Source of the DNA: DATGPD01 sp031423015
Lineage (GTDB): Bacteria; Planctomycetota; UBA1135; UBA2386
DNA: 64,000 nucleotides
Assembly (NCBI GenBank): GCA_031423015.1
Contig: JANPER010000246.1
Location: 69,778 to 133,777, forward strand
Reading direction: 5' to 3'
Shown in pieces: positions 17,805 through 25,624 of this stretch. The notes beneath the pieces were generated by a model. It made no database searches. It was not told the DNA's origin and saw nothing but the letters and a program-made list of their open reading frames with translations. The stretch's first letter is position 1. Each line of letters opens with the position of its first letter. The position numbers and the translations under genes are program-made.

Positions 17805-18959
17805 ATGTCGGTGCATCCGAGATTCAAAATGTGGTCGAGGACGAGGCTCTTGAACATGCAACTGATCGAAACTCAACGCAGGCGATGCCTGCTATCCAAT
17901 CACCTCGCTTTCTGCGGCGCGGCCTTCTTGGCTGCGGTCACCGTGGCCCCGCGCGCTCTCGGAGCGCAGGCGCCGACGGTGCACATCGACGGCTCGAGCA
18001 CCGTGTTCCCCGTCGCCGAGGCGGTCGCCGAGGAGTTCCAGAAGGCCAAGAAGGGCGCCATCCGGGTCACGGTTGGAGTCTCCGGTACGGGAGGCGGCTT
18101 CAAGAAGTTCGCGCGCGGCGAAACCGACATCTCGAACGCGTCGCGGCCGATCTCCAAGGAGGAGATGAAGGCCTGCAAGACAAGCGGCATCGAGTACATC
18201 GAGCTGCCGATCTGCTTCGATGCGCTCACCGTGGCGGTGAACCCCAAGAACGACTGGGTCACGTCGATGACGGTCGAAGAGCTGAAGAAGATCTGGGAGC
18301 CTGCCGCGCAGGGCAAGATCACGCACTGGAATCAGATCCGCACCGAGTGGCCGAACGAGAAGTTCGTGCTGTTTGGCGCCGGCTCCGACTCGGGCACGTT
18401 CGATTACTTCACCGAGGCCGTGTGCGGCAAAGCCAAGGCCAGCCGCGGCGACTTCACCGCCAGCGAAGACGACAACGTCCTGGTGCAAGGCATCGAAGGC
18501 AACAAGTACGCGCTCGGTTACATCCCGTTCGCCTACTACGCCCCGCACCAAGACAAGATGAAGGCGGTCGCGATCGAGTGGAACAAGAACGCGGTCAAGA
18601 CGCCGGTGCTGCCCAGCATGGAGAACGTGTTGAAGGGCATCTACAACCCGCTCTCGCGGCCGCTGTTCATCTACGTCAGCCGGAAGGCTGCCGACAAGCC
18701 AGAGGTGAAGGCGTTCGTCGAGTTCTTCTTGCAGGAGGGTGCGACGCTGGTCAAGGAAGTGAAGTATCTGCCGCTGCAGGCCACCGCCTATGCGACCACG
18801 CTGGAGCGGTTTCAGAAGCGCGTCATCGGCACCGCCTTTGGTGGCGTGCCGGAGGTTGGCGTCGCGGTGGAAGACTTGCTGCGCCGCACGCCGGTGACCG
18901 AACTGAAGGACGAACCAGTCAAGTCGACACCGGCCGCGGCGCCTGGCTCAGGCAAGTGA
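17805..18959 (+). CDS. pstS: Phosphate ABC transporter substrate-binding protein PstS
   Basis: A 384-residue periplasmic phosphate-binding protein. The N-terminus holds an Arg-rich region and a hydrophobic stretch ending ALGAQA (signal peptide, cleavage near residue 51). In-frame ATGs at 17829 and 17856 are alternative starts; the first has an AAGGA 12 bases upstream. Ligand-binding loops are visible: DGSSTVFP, SGTGGGFKKFARGETDISNASRP and GAGSDSGTFDYF, which supply the Ser/Thr/Asp contacts to phosphate. The type is that of PstS/SphX proteins that lack a lipobox. A short Pro/Ala-rich tail ends the protein. First gene of pstSCAB. Confidence 0.97.
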   Translation: MSVHPRFKMWSRTRLLNMQLIETQRRRCLLSNHLAFCGAAFLAAVTVAPRALGAQAPTVHIDGSSTVFPVAEAVAEEFQKAKKGAIRVTVGVSGTGGGFKKFARGETDISNASRPISKEEMKACKTSGIEYIELPICFDALTVAVNPKNDWVTSMTVEELKKIWEPAAQGKITHWNQIRTEWPNEKFVLFGAGSDSGTFDYFTEAVCGKAKASRGDFTASEDDNVLVQGIEGNKYALGYIPFAYYAPHQDKMKAVAIEWNKNAVKTPVLPSMENVLKGIYNPLSRPLFIYVSRKAADKPEVKAFVEFFLQEGATLVKEVKYLPLQATAYATTLERFQKRVIGTAFGGVPEVGVAVEDLLRRTPVTELKDEPVKSTPAAAPGSGK

Positions 18960-19003
18960 CGTTGCGCGTGGGCACCTGACCCACCCCTCTTTCTGCCGCC
19001 TGC

Positions 19004-19939
19004 ATGACCACTTCGCTCGCCATCCAACGAGAGCCCGCCGCGCTGGTCGCGGCGCGGCGTCGTTGGCGTGTGGTCACCGACCGTGGCTGGGCCTTCGTGC
19101 TGTGCCTGGCCGCGCTGTCGTCGATCGCGATCACGCTCGGCATCGTGGTCGTTCTGGTGGTCGAGTCGGCGGAGTTCTTTGCCCACGTCGGCATCGTGCC
19201 GTTCGTCACCGACACGATGTGGACGCCGTTGTTCGCCAGCCCCCGCTACGGCATCTGGCCTCTGGTGAGCGGCACGCTCGTCACGACGGTCGTCGCGCTC
19301 TTGGTCGCCATGCCGATCGGCACAGTGATCGCGATCTACCTGAGCGAGTATGCGCCGCACTGGCTGCGCGAGGTCTTGAAGCCCACGCTGGAGCTGCTCA
19401 GCGCGGTGCCGACGGTCGTCTACGGCTACTTCGCCCTGACGTTTGTGATCCCCTTGCTGCAGGAGGTCATCCCGGGGTTGCCGTCGTTCAACATGCTCGG
19501 CGCGGGGATCGTCATGGGCATCATGATCATCCCCTACGTCAGCTCGTTGAGCGAGGACGCCATGCGCGCGGTCCCCATGCTGCTCCGCGAAGGCGCCTAC
19601 GCCATGGGGGCCAACAAGATCCTCACGGCGCTCAAGGTCGTGTATCCCGCGGCGCTGTCGGGCATCGGCGCGTCGTATGTCCTCGGTATCTCGCGCGCGG
19701 TCGGCGAAACCATGATCGTTGCCATCGCCGCCGGCTTGCAGCCGAAGCTGACGTGGAACCCGACCGAACCGGCGGCCACGATCACCGCGTTCATCGTGCA
19801 GGTGAGTCAAGGCGACCTGCCGCACGACAGCATCGGCTATCAGTCGATCTTTGCCGCCGGCAGCGTGCTGTTCGCGATGACGCTCGGGTTCAACATCCTG
19901 GGGTACCGGTTGCGCAAGCGCTTCCGTGAGGCGTACTGA
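19004..19939 (+). CDS. pstC: Phosphate ABC transporter permease PstC
   Basis: A 311-residue inner-membrane permease with six or so transmembrane segments, starting MTTSLAIQRE. The binding-protein-dependent permease (EAA) loop is seen as REGAYAMGANKILTALKVVYPAAL. The segment LELLSAVPTVVYGYFAL is typical of the PstC/PstA family. It lies 44 bp after pstS and overlaps or abuts pstA. Function: phosphate translocation together with PstA, driven by PstB. Confidence 0.96.
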   Translation: MTTSLAIQREPAALVAARRRWRVVTDRGWAFVLCLAALSSIAITLGIVVVLVVESAEFFAHVGIVPFVTDTMWTPLFASPRYGIWPLVSGTLVTTVVALLVAMPIGTVIAIYLSEYAPHWLREVLKPTLELLSAVPTVVYGYFALTFVIPLLQEVIPGLPSFNMLGAGIVMGIMIIPYVSSLSEDAMRAVPMLLREGAYAMGANKILTALKVVYPAALSGIGASYVLGISRAVGETMIVAIAAGLQPKLTWNPTEPAATITAFIVQVSQGDLPHDSIGYQSIFAAGSVLFAMTLGFNILGYRLRKRFREAY

Positions 19940-19940
19940 A

Positions 19941-20849
19941 GTGCGCGACATCCAGCAGACGTTGGTTCTGAGGCGGCGACAGGACGTGGTCTTCAACGCC
20001 CTCGGCATCCTGTGCACGCTTTTCGGCGTGGTCAGTCTGGGTGCTCTGCTGGTCGACTTGCTGATCGATGGCCTTCTGCGCGTCGACTGGGGCTTCTTCA
20101 CGTCGTATGCCTCGCGCTTCGCGGCGAAAGCCGGCATCAAGGCGCCGTTGGTCGGCTCCCTGCTGGTGATGCTGGTGACCGCGCTGGTGGCCGTGCCGCT
20201 GGGCGTCGCCGCCGGCCTCTACCTGGAAGAGTACGCGCGCAAGAACCGTTGGACGACCATCATCGAGGTGAACATCTCCAACCTGGCTGGCGTCCCCTCG
20301 GTGATCTACGGCCTGATGGCGTTGGGCGTCTTCGTTTACGCCTGCGGCTTTGGCCAGAGCATCCTGACTGCCGGCCTCACGTTGGCTGCGCTGATTCTAC
20401 CGATTGTGATCGTCGCAACCCGCGAGGCGTTGCGCGCGATCCCACGCTCGATCCGCGAGGCCTCCTACGCTTTGGGCGCGACCAAGTGGGAGACCGTGCG
20501 CCACCATCTGCTTCCTTACTCTCTGGGCGGCGTCGCGACGGGCGTGATCATCGGCATGTCGCGGGCGATCGGCGAGACCGCGCCCTTGGTCACCATCGGC
20601 GCCCTGGGCTACATCGCGTTCATTCCAGAATCACCGATCAAGAGCGAGTTCCCGTTCGTGTCATTCGCGTGGCTCGACTCCCCCTTCACGGTTCTTCCGA
20701 TGCAGATGTTCAACTGGGTGTCGCGCCCAGATTCGGCGTTCCACACCAACGCGGCGGCCACGGGCATCGTCCTGATCGCCATCACGTTGAGCATGAACGC
20801 GGTGGCGATCGCGGTGCGATACCGTATGCGGAGGCGTATCAAATGGTGA
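19941..20849 (+). CDS. pstA: Phosphate ABC transporter permease PstA
   Basis: About 302 residues with six membrane segments. The frame opens at a GTG at 19926, inside the pstC end, but the GTG at 19941 has a GAGG nine bases upstream and follows the pstC stop by one base, so it is preferred. The EAA loop is SIREASYALGATKWETVRHHLLPYSL, and NLAGVPSVIYGLMALGVF is the PstA-type segment after the first loop. It pairs with PstC to form the channel. Its stop overlaps the ATG of pstB (ATGGTGA). Confidence 0.96.
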   Translation: MRDIQQTLVLRRRQDVVFNALGILCTLFGVVSLGALLVDLLIDGLLRVDWGFFTSYASRFAAKAGIKAPLVGSLLVMLVTALVAVPLGVAAGLYLEEYARKNRWTTIIEVNISNLAGVPSVIYGLMALGVFVYACGFGQSILTAGLTLAALILPIVIVATREALRAIPRSIREASYALGATKWETVRHHLLPYSLGGVATGVIIGMSRAIGETAPLVTIGALGYIAFIPESPIKSEFPFVSFAWLDSPFTVLPMQMFNWVSRPDSAFHTNAAATGIVLIAITLSMNAVAIAVRYRMRRRIKW

Positions 20850-21748
20850 GCAGTGTCAGACCTTCAACCGAACCCGAACGCACATCCCCAGCTCCTATGT
20901 TTCGGATCCCATCGGCGCACGCTCTTGCTCCGCATGCGCGGTCCTTGGCGCCCAAGGACGCCGAGGTGACGGCGACCCCAGCCATCGCCGATGTCAAGGT
21001 GGAGTTGCGCGACTTCGGCTTCAGCTACGGCAGCAACCGCGTGCTCAAGAACCTGACGGTCGCTTTCCAGAACAAGAAAGTGACGGCGTTGATCGGCCCG
21101 TCGGGGTGCGGCAAGACCACCCTGCTGCGCTCGTTCAATCGCATGCACGACCTGTATCCCGGCAACCACTACGAAGGCGAGATCCTGCTGATGCCCGACG
21201 GCATCAACATCGTGTCGCAAAGCGTCAGCCCCACCGAGATGCGCATGCGGCTGTCGATGGTGTTCCAGAAGCCCAACCCGTTCCCGAAGTCGATCTTCGA
21301 GAACGTCGCCTTCGGCTTGCGCATGCGCGGCGTGAAGAGTGCTGGCCTGATTCGCGACAAGGTCGAGCAGGCACTGCACGACGCGGCGCTCTGGGAAGAG
21401 ACCAAGGATCGGTTGCACAAGTCGGCGTACGACTTGTCTGGTGGTCAACAGCAGCGGCTCTGCATCGCTCGCGCGCTGGCGGTCGACCCCGAGATCGTGT
21501 TGTTCGACGAGCCTACGTCGGCCCTCGACCCAACCGCGACCCTACGCATCGAAGAACTCATCGAGTCCCTGAAGGGCCGAGTGACCATCATCATCGTCAC
21601 TCACAACATGCAACAAGCGCAGCGCATCTCCGACTGGACGGGCTTCATGTATCTCGGCGAGATCATCGAGTTCGACCGCACCGAGCGCGTGTTCACCAAC
21701 CCGGGCAACAAGCTGACCGAGCAGTACATCACCGGTCGCTTCGGGTAG
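20843..21748 (+). CDS. pstB: Phosphate ABC transporter ATP-binding protein PstB
   Basis: A 301-residue ATPase beginning at the ATG that overlaps the pstA stop. The first ~50 residues are an extra Pro/Ala/Thr-rich extension not found in E. coli PstB; an in-frame ATG at 20897 may be used instead. Motifs: Walker A GPSGCGKTT, Q-loop VFQKPNPFP (PstB-specific), signature LSGGQQQR, Walker B IVLFDEPTSALDP and the switch His in IVTHNMQQ. Powers PstCA; also part of the PhoU/PhoR signalling complex by family knowledge. Last gene of the operon. Confidence 0.97.
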   Translation: MVSSVRPSTEPERTSPAPMFRIPSAHALAPHARSLAPKDAEVTATPAIADVKVELRDFGFSYGSNRVLKNLTVAFQNKKVTALIGPSGCGKTTLLRSFNRMHDLYPGNHYEGEILLMPDGINIVSQSVSPTEMRMRLSMVFQKPNPFPKSIFENVAFGLRMRGVKSAGLIRDKVEQALHDAALWEETKDRLHKSAYDLSGGQQQRLCIARALAVDPEIVLFDEPTSALDPTATLRIEELIESLKGRVTIIIVTHNMQQAQRISDWTGFMYLGEIIEFDRTERVFTNPGNKLTEQYITGRFG

Positions 21749-21777
21749 CAGCTGGCACAGAGGGTTTCGGCGCCCGC

Positions 21778-21809
21778 TTCGGCTCCGAGAAAGGACCGCG
21801 GGAGCCGAA
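21778..21809. terminator. Hairpin between pstB and convergent gene
   Basis: TTCGGCTCC at 21778-21786 pairs perfectly with GGAGCCGAA at 21801-21809 across a 14-base loop. It sits 30 bp after pstB and 42 bp beyond the end of the convergent gene, a sensible place for a bidirectional terminator. No T-run follows. Confidence 0.4.
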
Positions 21810-21851
21810 CCGAGAATCAGTGGTCGGGCTGAGGCGATGCCTCGTTAGACC

Positions 21852-22523
21852 CTACGTCGTCGCCACGAGCTGTGGTTGCCGCGGCCCGAGTTCGCGGACC
21901 GAGGGCAGGCGCATGGTCACCTGGCGCAGCGAGCTGCGCTCGAGCACCACCTCGTCGTCTTCGATCGAGCGGCGAGCGGCCGCGAGCACGCGGATGAGAT
22001 CGAGCGGGAACGGCAACAAGTCGCGGTCGCTGGTCACGGTCAGCATCAACGTCACGGCCTCGCGACTCTGGCCTACGACGTCGATGTCCAGCGTGCCGCC
22101 GTAGCCCGAGGGCAACCCCTCGACCAACTCGCGCACGATCTGCACCAAGGTGCGACAGAGCTGCACCGCGTCGACGTTCGCGGGGCTGTCCCCGGAACTG
22201 TGTGACGCCTTCACGCGCAGGCCATGCTCGCGGCACGACACCCGCAGCACGTCGCAGACTTGCCGCACCAACACCCCGACTTGCCGCGGCGCCGGCCGCT
22301 CCAGGGTGTCGCCCACCGCAAAGCGGACCACGTCCAGCACCCCCTCGCCGCCGGTCGAGGCGCGCAGGATCGCGGCGCGTTCGCGCGCGATCTGCGTCTC
22401 CCCGCCGCCCAGCAGCTTGGCGTGACTCGTGACCGCGAACAGGGCGTTCGACATGCCGTGCAGCACGCCTGGACTCAGGAACCGCAGCAGCCGGCCTAAC
22501 TCGTGATCACGTGAGTTTCGCAT
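21852..22523 (-). CDS. Histidine-kinase-like protein (degenerate catalytic domain)
   Basis: A 223-residue protein. LSPGVLHGMSNALFAVTSHAKLL resembles the H-box helix of histidine kinases of the 'HDLNN' type, with His22 as possible phospho-acceptor or its relic. The C-terminal half follows the order of a HATPase domain (LVQIVRELVEGLP as an N-box-like helix, DIDVVGQSREAVTLMLTV as strands) but clear DxGxG and GxGL motifs are absent. It may be a phosphotransfer or dimerisation protein instead of an active kinase. It lies 12 bp downstream of the HtrA-like gene, reads in the same direction, and is probably co-transcribed with it. There is no membrane segment or sensor domain. Confidence 0.6.
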   Translation of the reverse strand: MRNSRDHELGRLLRFLSPGVLHGMSNALFAVTSHAKLLGGGETQIARERAAILRASTGGEGVLDVVRFAVGDTLERPAPRQVGVLVRQVCDVLRVSCREHGLRVKASHSSGDSPANVDAVQLCRTLVQIVRELVEGLPSGYGGTLDIDVVGQSREAVTLMLTVTSDRDLLPFPLDLIRVLAAARRSIEDDEVVLERSSLRQVTMRLPSVRELGPRQPQLVATT

Positions 22524-22535
22524 GCGTTGGTCCTG

Positions 22536-23660
22536 TCAGTCGCCTGTTCGGTTGCCGGTGGTGCCGGATCGCTCCGGCGGATCACCTTGAAGTTCACTTG
22601 GAAGTTCACCTGGCAGATCAGGGCCGCGCTCGGCGCTGGGTCGCGCCTCGGTGAGCACCGCAACCAGGCGCCGCGTCGCCGCGCGCCGCTCCGACCGCAC
22701 GTCGACGCTCACCTCGGTGGTCGGCAGTGCTTGCGTGATCTTGTCGTAGAGGTCTTCGGCGTCGGTGACCTTCTGGCCGCCAAAGCTGACGACCACGTCG
22801 CCCGGTCGAATGCCGGCGAGCCAGCCGGGACCGTCGCGGTCCACCTGGTGCACGCGCGCGCCGTCGCCGTCGGCGCGCCCTGGGGCCAGCGACACGCCGA
22901 GGTAGCCGCGCGGCACGCAACCGCCGTGCTCCTCCATGCGCGCGAGCACCCACTCCACCGTCCGGCTTGGCACCGCGAAGGCCAGCCCCTCGCCGTCCTT
23001 GCACTTGCTCGTCGTCATGCCCACCACCTTGCCGCTGAGATCGAGCACCGGGCTACCGGAACTGCCGGCGTTCACCGCGGCGCTGAATTGCAGGTAGCTG
23101 GCGCTGATGCGCGCATCGTCGAGCGGCAGATGCCGCCCCCGACTGCTGACCAGGCCCGCGGTCACCGTGTGCCCCAGCGTCATCGGATAGCCGACCGCGA
23201 GCACCCAGTCGCCCGGGTGCACGTCATCCGAGTCGGCGAACTCGAGGGTGTCCAGGGCCAGGTCGGGCGCGTCGCGCAGGCGCAACACCGCCAAGTCGGT
23301 GACGTCGTCTTCGCCTACCACGTCGGCGAGAAAGCGACCGCGGTCGGGCACCTCGACGACCACCAGCATCCGGTCCGTCACCAAGTGGGCGCAGGTGACG
23401 ATCAGACCATCGCCATGCACAGCGAAGCCGGAGCCCTCGCGCACCGAGGGCGTCACCGACGGTTGCAGCACGCACCGCACGCCGACCACGCCGCCTTTGC
23501 TGCGGGCGACGACACTGCGTAGGTTCGGCGGCTGCGGCGCATGCGCCGGCTCGATCCGCGGACCGCGCGCCCAATACCCAAACCACGCGCCGCCGATGAG
23601 GCAAGCCGCGGCCATGGGGAAGGCGACCAGCCAACCGCGCCCGACGAGTTCAAAGCGCAC
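22536..23660 (-). CDS. HtrA/DegP-like S1C serine protease with PDZ domain
   Basis: A 374-residue membrane-anchored protease. An N-terminal hydrophobic segment (LVAFPMAAACLIGGAWFGYW) acts as anchor or signal. The trypsin-like domain keeps the triad: His92 in TCAHLV, Asp122 in VTDLAVL and Ser201 in NAGSSGSP. The usual GNSGGP has become GSSGSP, which keeps the nucleophile but alters neighbouring oxyanion-loop residues. A PDZ domain (about 250-340, RGYLGVSLAPG, GPGWLAGIRPGDVVVSFGGQKV) follows, and a Pro/Glu-rich tail. Expected role: degradation or chaperoning of misfolded envelope proteins. It reads toward the HK-like gene. Confidence 0.9.
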   Translation of the reverse strand: MRFELVGRGWLVAFPMAAACLIGGAWFGYWARGPRIEPAHAPQPPNLRSVVARSKGGVVGVRCVLQPSVTPSVREGSGFAVHGDGLIVTCAHLVTDRMLVVVEVPDRGRFLADVVGEDDVTDLAVLRLRDAPDLALDTLEFADSDDVHPGDWVLAVGYPMTLGHTVTAGLVSSRGRHLPLDDARISASYLQFSAAVNAGSSGSPVLDLSGKVVGMTTSKCKDGEGLAFAVPSRTVEWVLARMEEHGGCVPRGYLGVSLAPGRADGDGARVHQVDRDGPGWLAGIRPGDVVVSFGGQKVTDAEDLYDKITQALPTTEVSVDVRSERRAATRRLVAVLTEARPSAERGPDLPGELPSELQGDPPERSGTTGNRTGD

Positions 23661-23786
23661 CGCGGGAGTCTAGCGGTGATTGCGTGACGGGTCTGCACGG
23701 CAAAGCAGGATCCAGCCAAACGTAGGCTGCCCGTCTCATCTCCGCCCAGCGCCGCGTTGCCAGTGCGGCTACGCGACGCGCCCGCC

Positions 23787-25481
23787 TCAAAGCCGGCGTG
23801 GATCGGGGCGCACCGGCAGAAGTTGGCTCTGCGTCGCGGCCAACGTGACGCGCAGGCGCAGCGCGGCGACCTCGGCCACCAGGCCGTCGCACTCGACCTT
23901 CGACCAGATCTTGGCGCCGAGGATGCCGTCGTCGGACGTCGCGGTGGCGGTGTGGCCGAGTTCGTACCACGCGCCGCCGGCTGCCCGATGCCAAGCCGTG
24001 ACGACGCTGCCCACCCGAGCCAGGCGGAACGTACCCGCGCGCGGGCGCACGGTCTGCGCCTTGGTCAACACCCCGTCGAAGCCGCCGAGCACGCGGTCGC
24101 CGTCGCGATCGATCGTGCGCTGCGCGTAGTAGCGGCCGGTCGACAGCTCGTTCTGAAAGAACAGGCCGAAGCACGCCGAGTCTGGGCCTGACGACCACGC
24201 GAGCAACTCGTAGTCGGCCTCCACGTCGAAATCGCCGGTGATGCGCGTCGGCACGAAGAACCCCGACGACACGATCTCACCGAGTGGTCCCTTGGCAAAC
24301 GCGATGCGCACGCGGCTCGACGCGGCGGTAACGTCGACCGGCCCCAGCTTCGGATAGCGATAGATGCCGAGGCCGCGCTGCCGCACGGCGTCGAGGTCGG
24401 TGGCGAACACGAAGGGCAGACCGCCGCTGATGTAGGAACTGTTCTCGATGAGCAGCGTGCGCAACCGACGGATGGCAGCATCAAGGGCGCGCGCCAGCTC
24501 GCCGGCCTGCCGCGACCACAGCGCGTGCGGGACACACCAGACACTGGCCTGCGCGCCGACACGCTCCAACTCGACACCGACGTGCGAGTGCAGAACCGGC
24601 GTCGCCACGCCTTCCTGCGGCGCGATGCTAAATCGCGCCAGCGCCGGCGGACCGATCAACTCGGCCACGATGCGCTCGCGCGCGCACGAGGTACCGAACG
24701 CGCGCGCCAGCGCCTCGCCCATCGCTTGCAGCTCGGCCGCCACCGGGTGCTGCGCCAGCACCAGCGCGCTGGCGCGCGCCAGCGCCAAGGCCAAGGGCGT
24801 CGGCGGCGCGTCCGCGTTGAGACTCGACGGTGGGCGCAACTCGATGAGCGCGGCGAACGCCTCGCCGCACGCGAGCGACGACCCGAGCAAGATCGCATCG
24901 ACGTCGAGGTGCAGCGCGCGCGCGCTCGACCCAGCGTGCAGGCGCCCGGCGGTGCGCGTCTCGTCGGCGATCACCAGCGTCCCCCCGGCGCGCGCGCCTG
25001 CCACCACCGCCGCGAGGTCCGCCGCGTCGGCCGCGGTTTCGACGCGCGGTTCCAGCACGATTGCCGCCACGTCGCCCTTGGCCAGCCGCGCCAGCGCGTC
25101 GGCGCGTTCCATCGGCAAAGCGTCGGCCGCACGCTGGGCTGACGGCTCGAGGTTCAGCACCGTGTCGCGCCGCAGGCGTGCGCGCGCGTCCGCGAGGGCC
25201 GCGGCGAGCAGAGTCGGCGCGTCGCGCCCGAGCACGACGCGACCGTTCACCCCGAGCCAGGTCGTCAGCGCGCTCGCGACGAGTGGGGCCCATGTCGCGC
25301 CGGGGTCGCGCGGGATCGCCGCCCCGAGGAGAACGCGCAGCGCCTCGGCGACGCGCGGGTCGTCCGCCGCCAGCAAGGGCCCCTCGACGCCGGTGCCGAG
25401 CGAGGGATCGTAGTTCGGCGGCGGTACCCCCAACCGGGAAGCTAGTTCTGAAAGCACGGAGGCCGGGCCGGTCAACGACAC
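23787..25481 (-). CDS. Aminotransferase-III-like protein fused to a beta-sandwich domain
   Basis: From the GTG at 25481 the product has 564 residues (frame open to 25556). Residues ~20-355 follow the fold of class-III PLP enzymes such as glutamate-1-semialdehyde aminomutase: KGDVAAIVLEPRVE, LVIADETRTAGRLH, then LDVDAILLGSSLACGEAFAAL. The lysine that should bind PLP in the 'LGKSL' segment is replaced (LGSSL), so PLP catalysis is probably lost. Residues ~355-560 form a concanavalin-like domain similar to DUF1583/DUF1349 (GDFDVEADYELL, ACFGLFFQNE, YYAQRTIDRDGD, KIWSKVECDGLVAEV). The fusion and lost lysine are unusual. No signal peptide is evident from this start. Confidence 0.65.
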   Translation of the reverse strand: MSLTGPASVLSELASRLGVPPPNYDPSLGTGVEGPLLAADDPRVAEALRVLLGAAIPRDPGATWAPLVASALTTWLGVNGRVVLGRDAPTLLAAALADARARLRRDTVLNLEPSAQRAADALPMERADALARLAKGDVAAIVLEPRVETAADAADLAAVVAGARAGGTLVIADETRTAGRLHAGSSARALHLDVDAILLGSSLACGEAFAALIELRPPSSLNADAPPTPLALALARASALVLAQHPVAAELQAMGEALARAFGTSCARERIVAELIGPPALARFSIAPQEGVATPVLHSHVGVELERVGAQASVWCVPHALWSRQAGELARALDAAIRRLRTLLIENSSYISGGLPFVFATDLDAVRQRGLGIYRYPKLGPVDVTAASSRVRIAFAKGPLGEIVSSGFFVPTRITGDFDVEADYELLAWSSGPDSACFGLFFQNELSTGRYYAQRTIDRDGDRVLGGFDGVLTKAQTVRPRAGTFRLARVGSVVTAWHRAAGGAWYELGHTATATSDDGILGAKIWSKVECDGLVAEVAALRLRVTLAATQSQLLPVRPDPRRL

Positions 25482-25624
25482 GGTCGCAGGGTGCCATGCC
25501 GGTCGGCGCCGTGCAACGCGGCGCTGCGCGTTCCGCGTGAACCCTCGGTTCGGCATCGCGCGACCTTGTCGATCCCATGCGCCCGCATCTGGCGCGGCGC
25601 GGGATCGCCGCGTATGCCCCTGTC

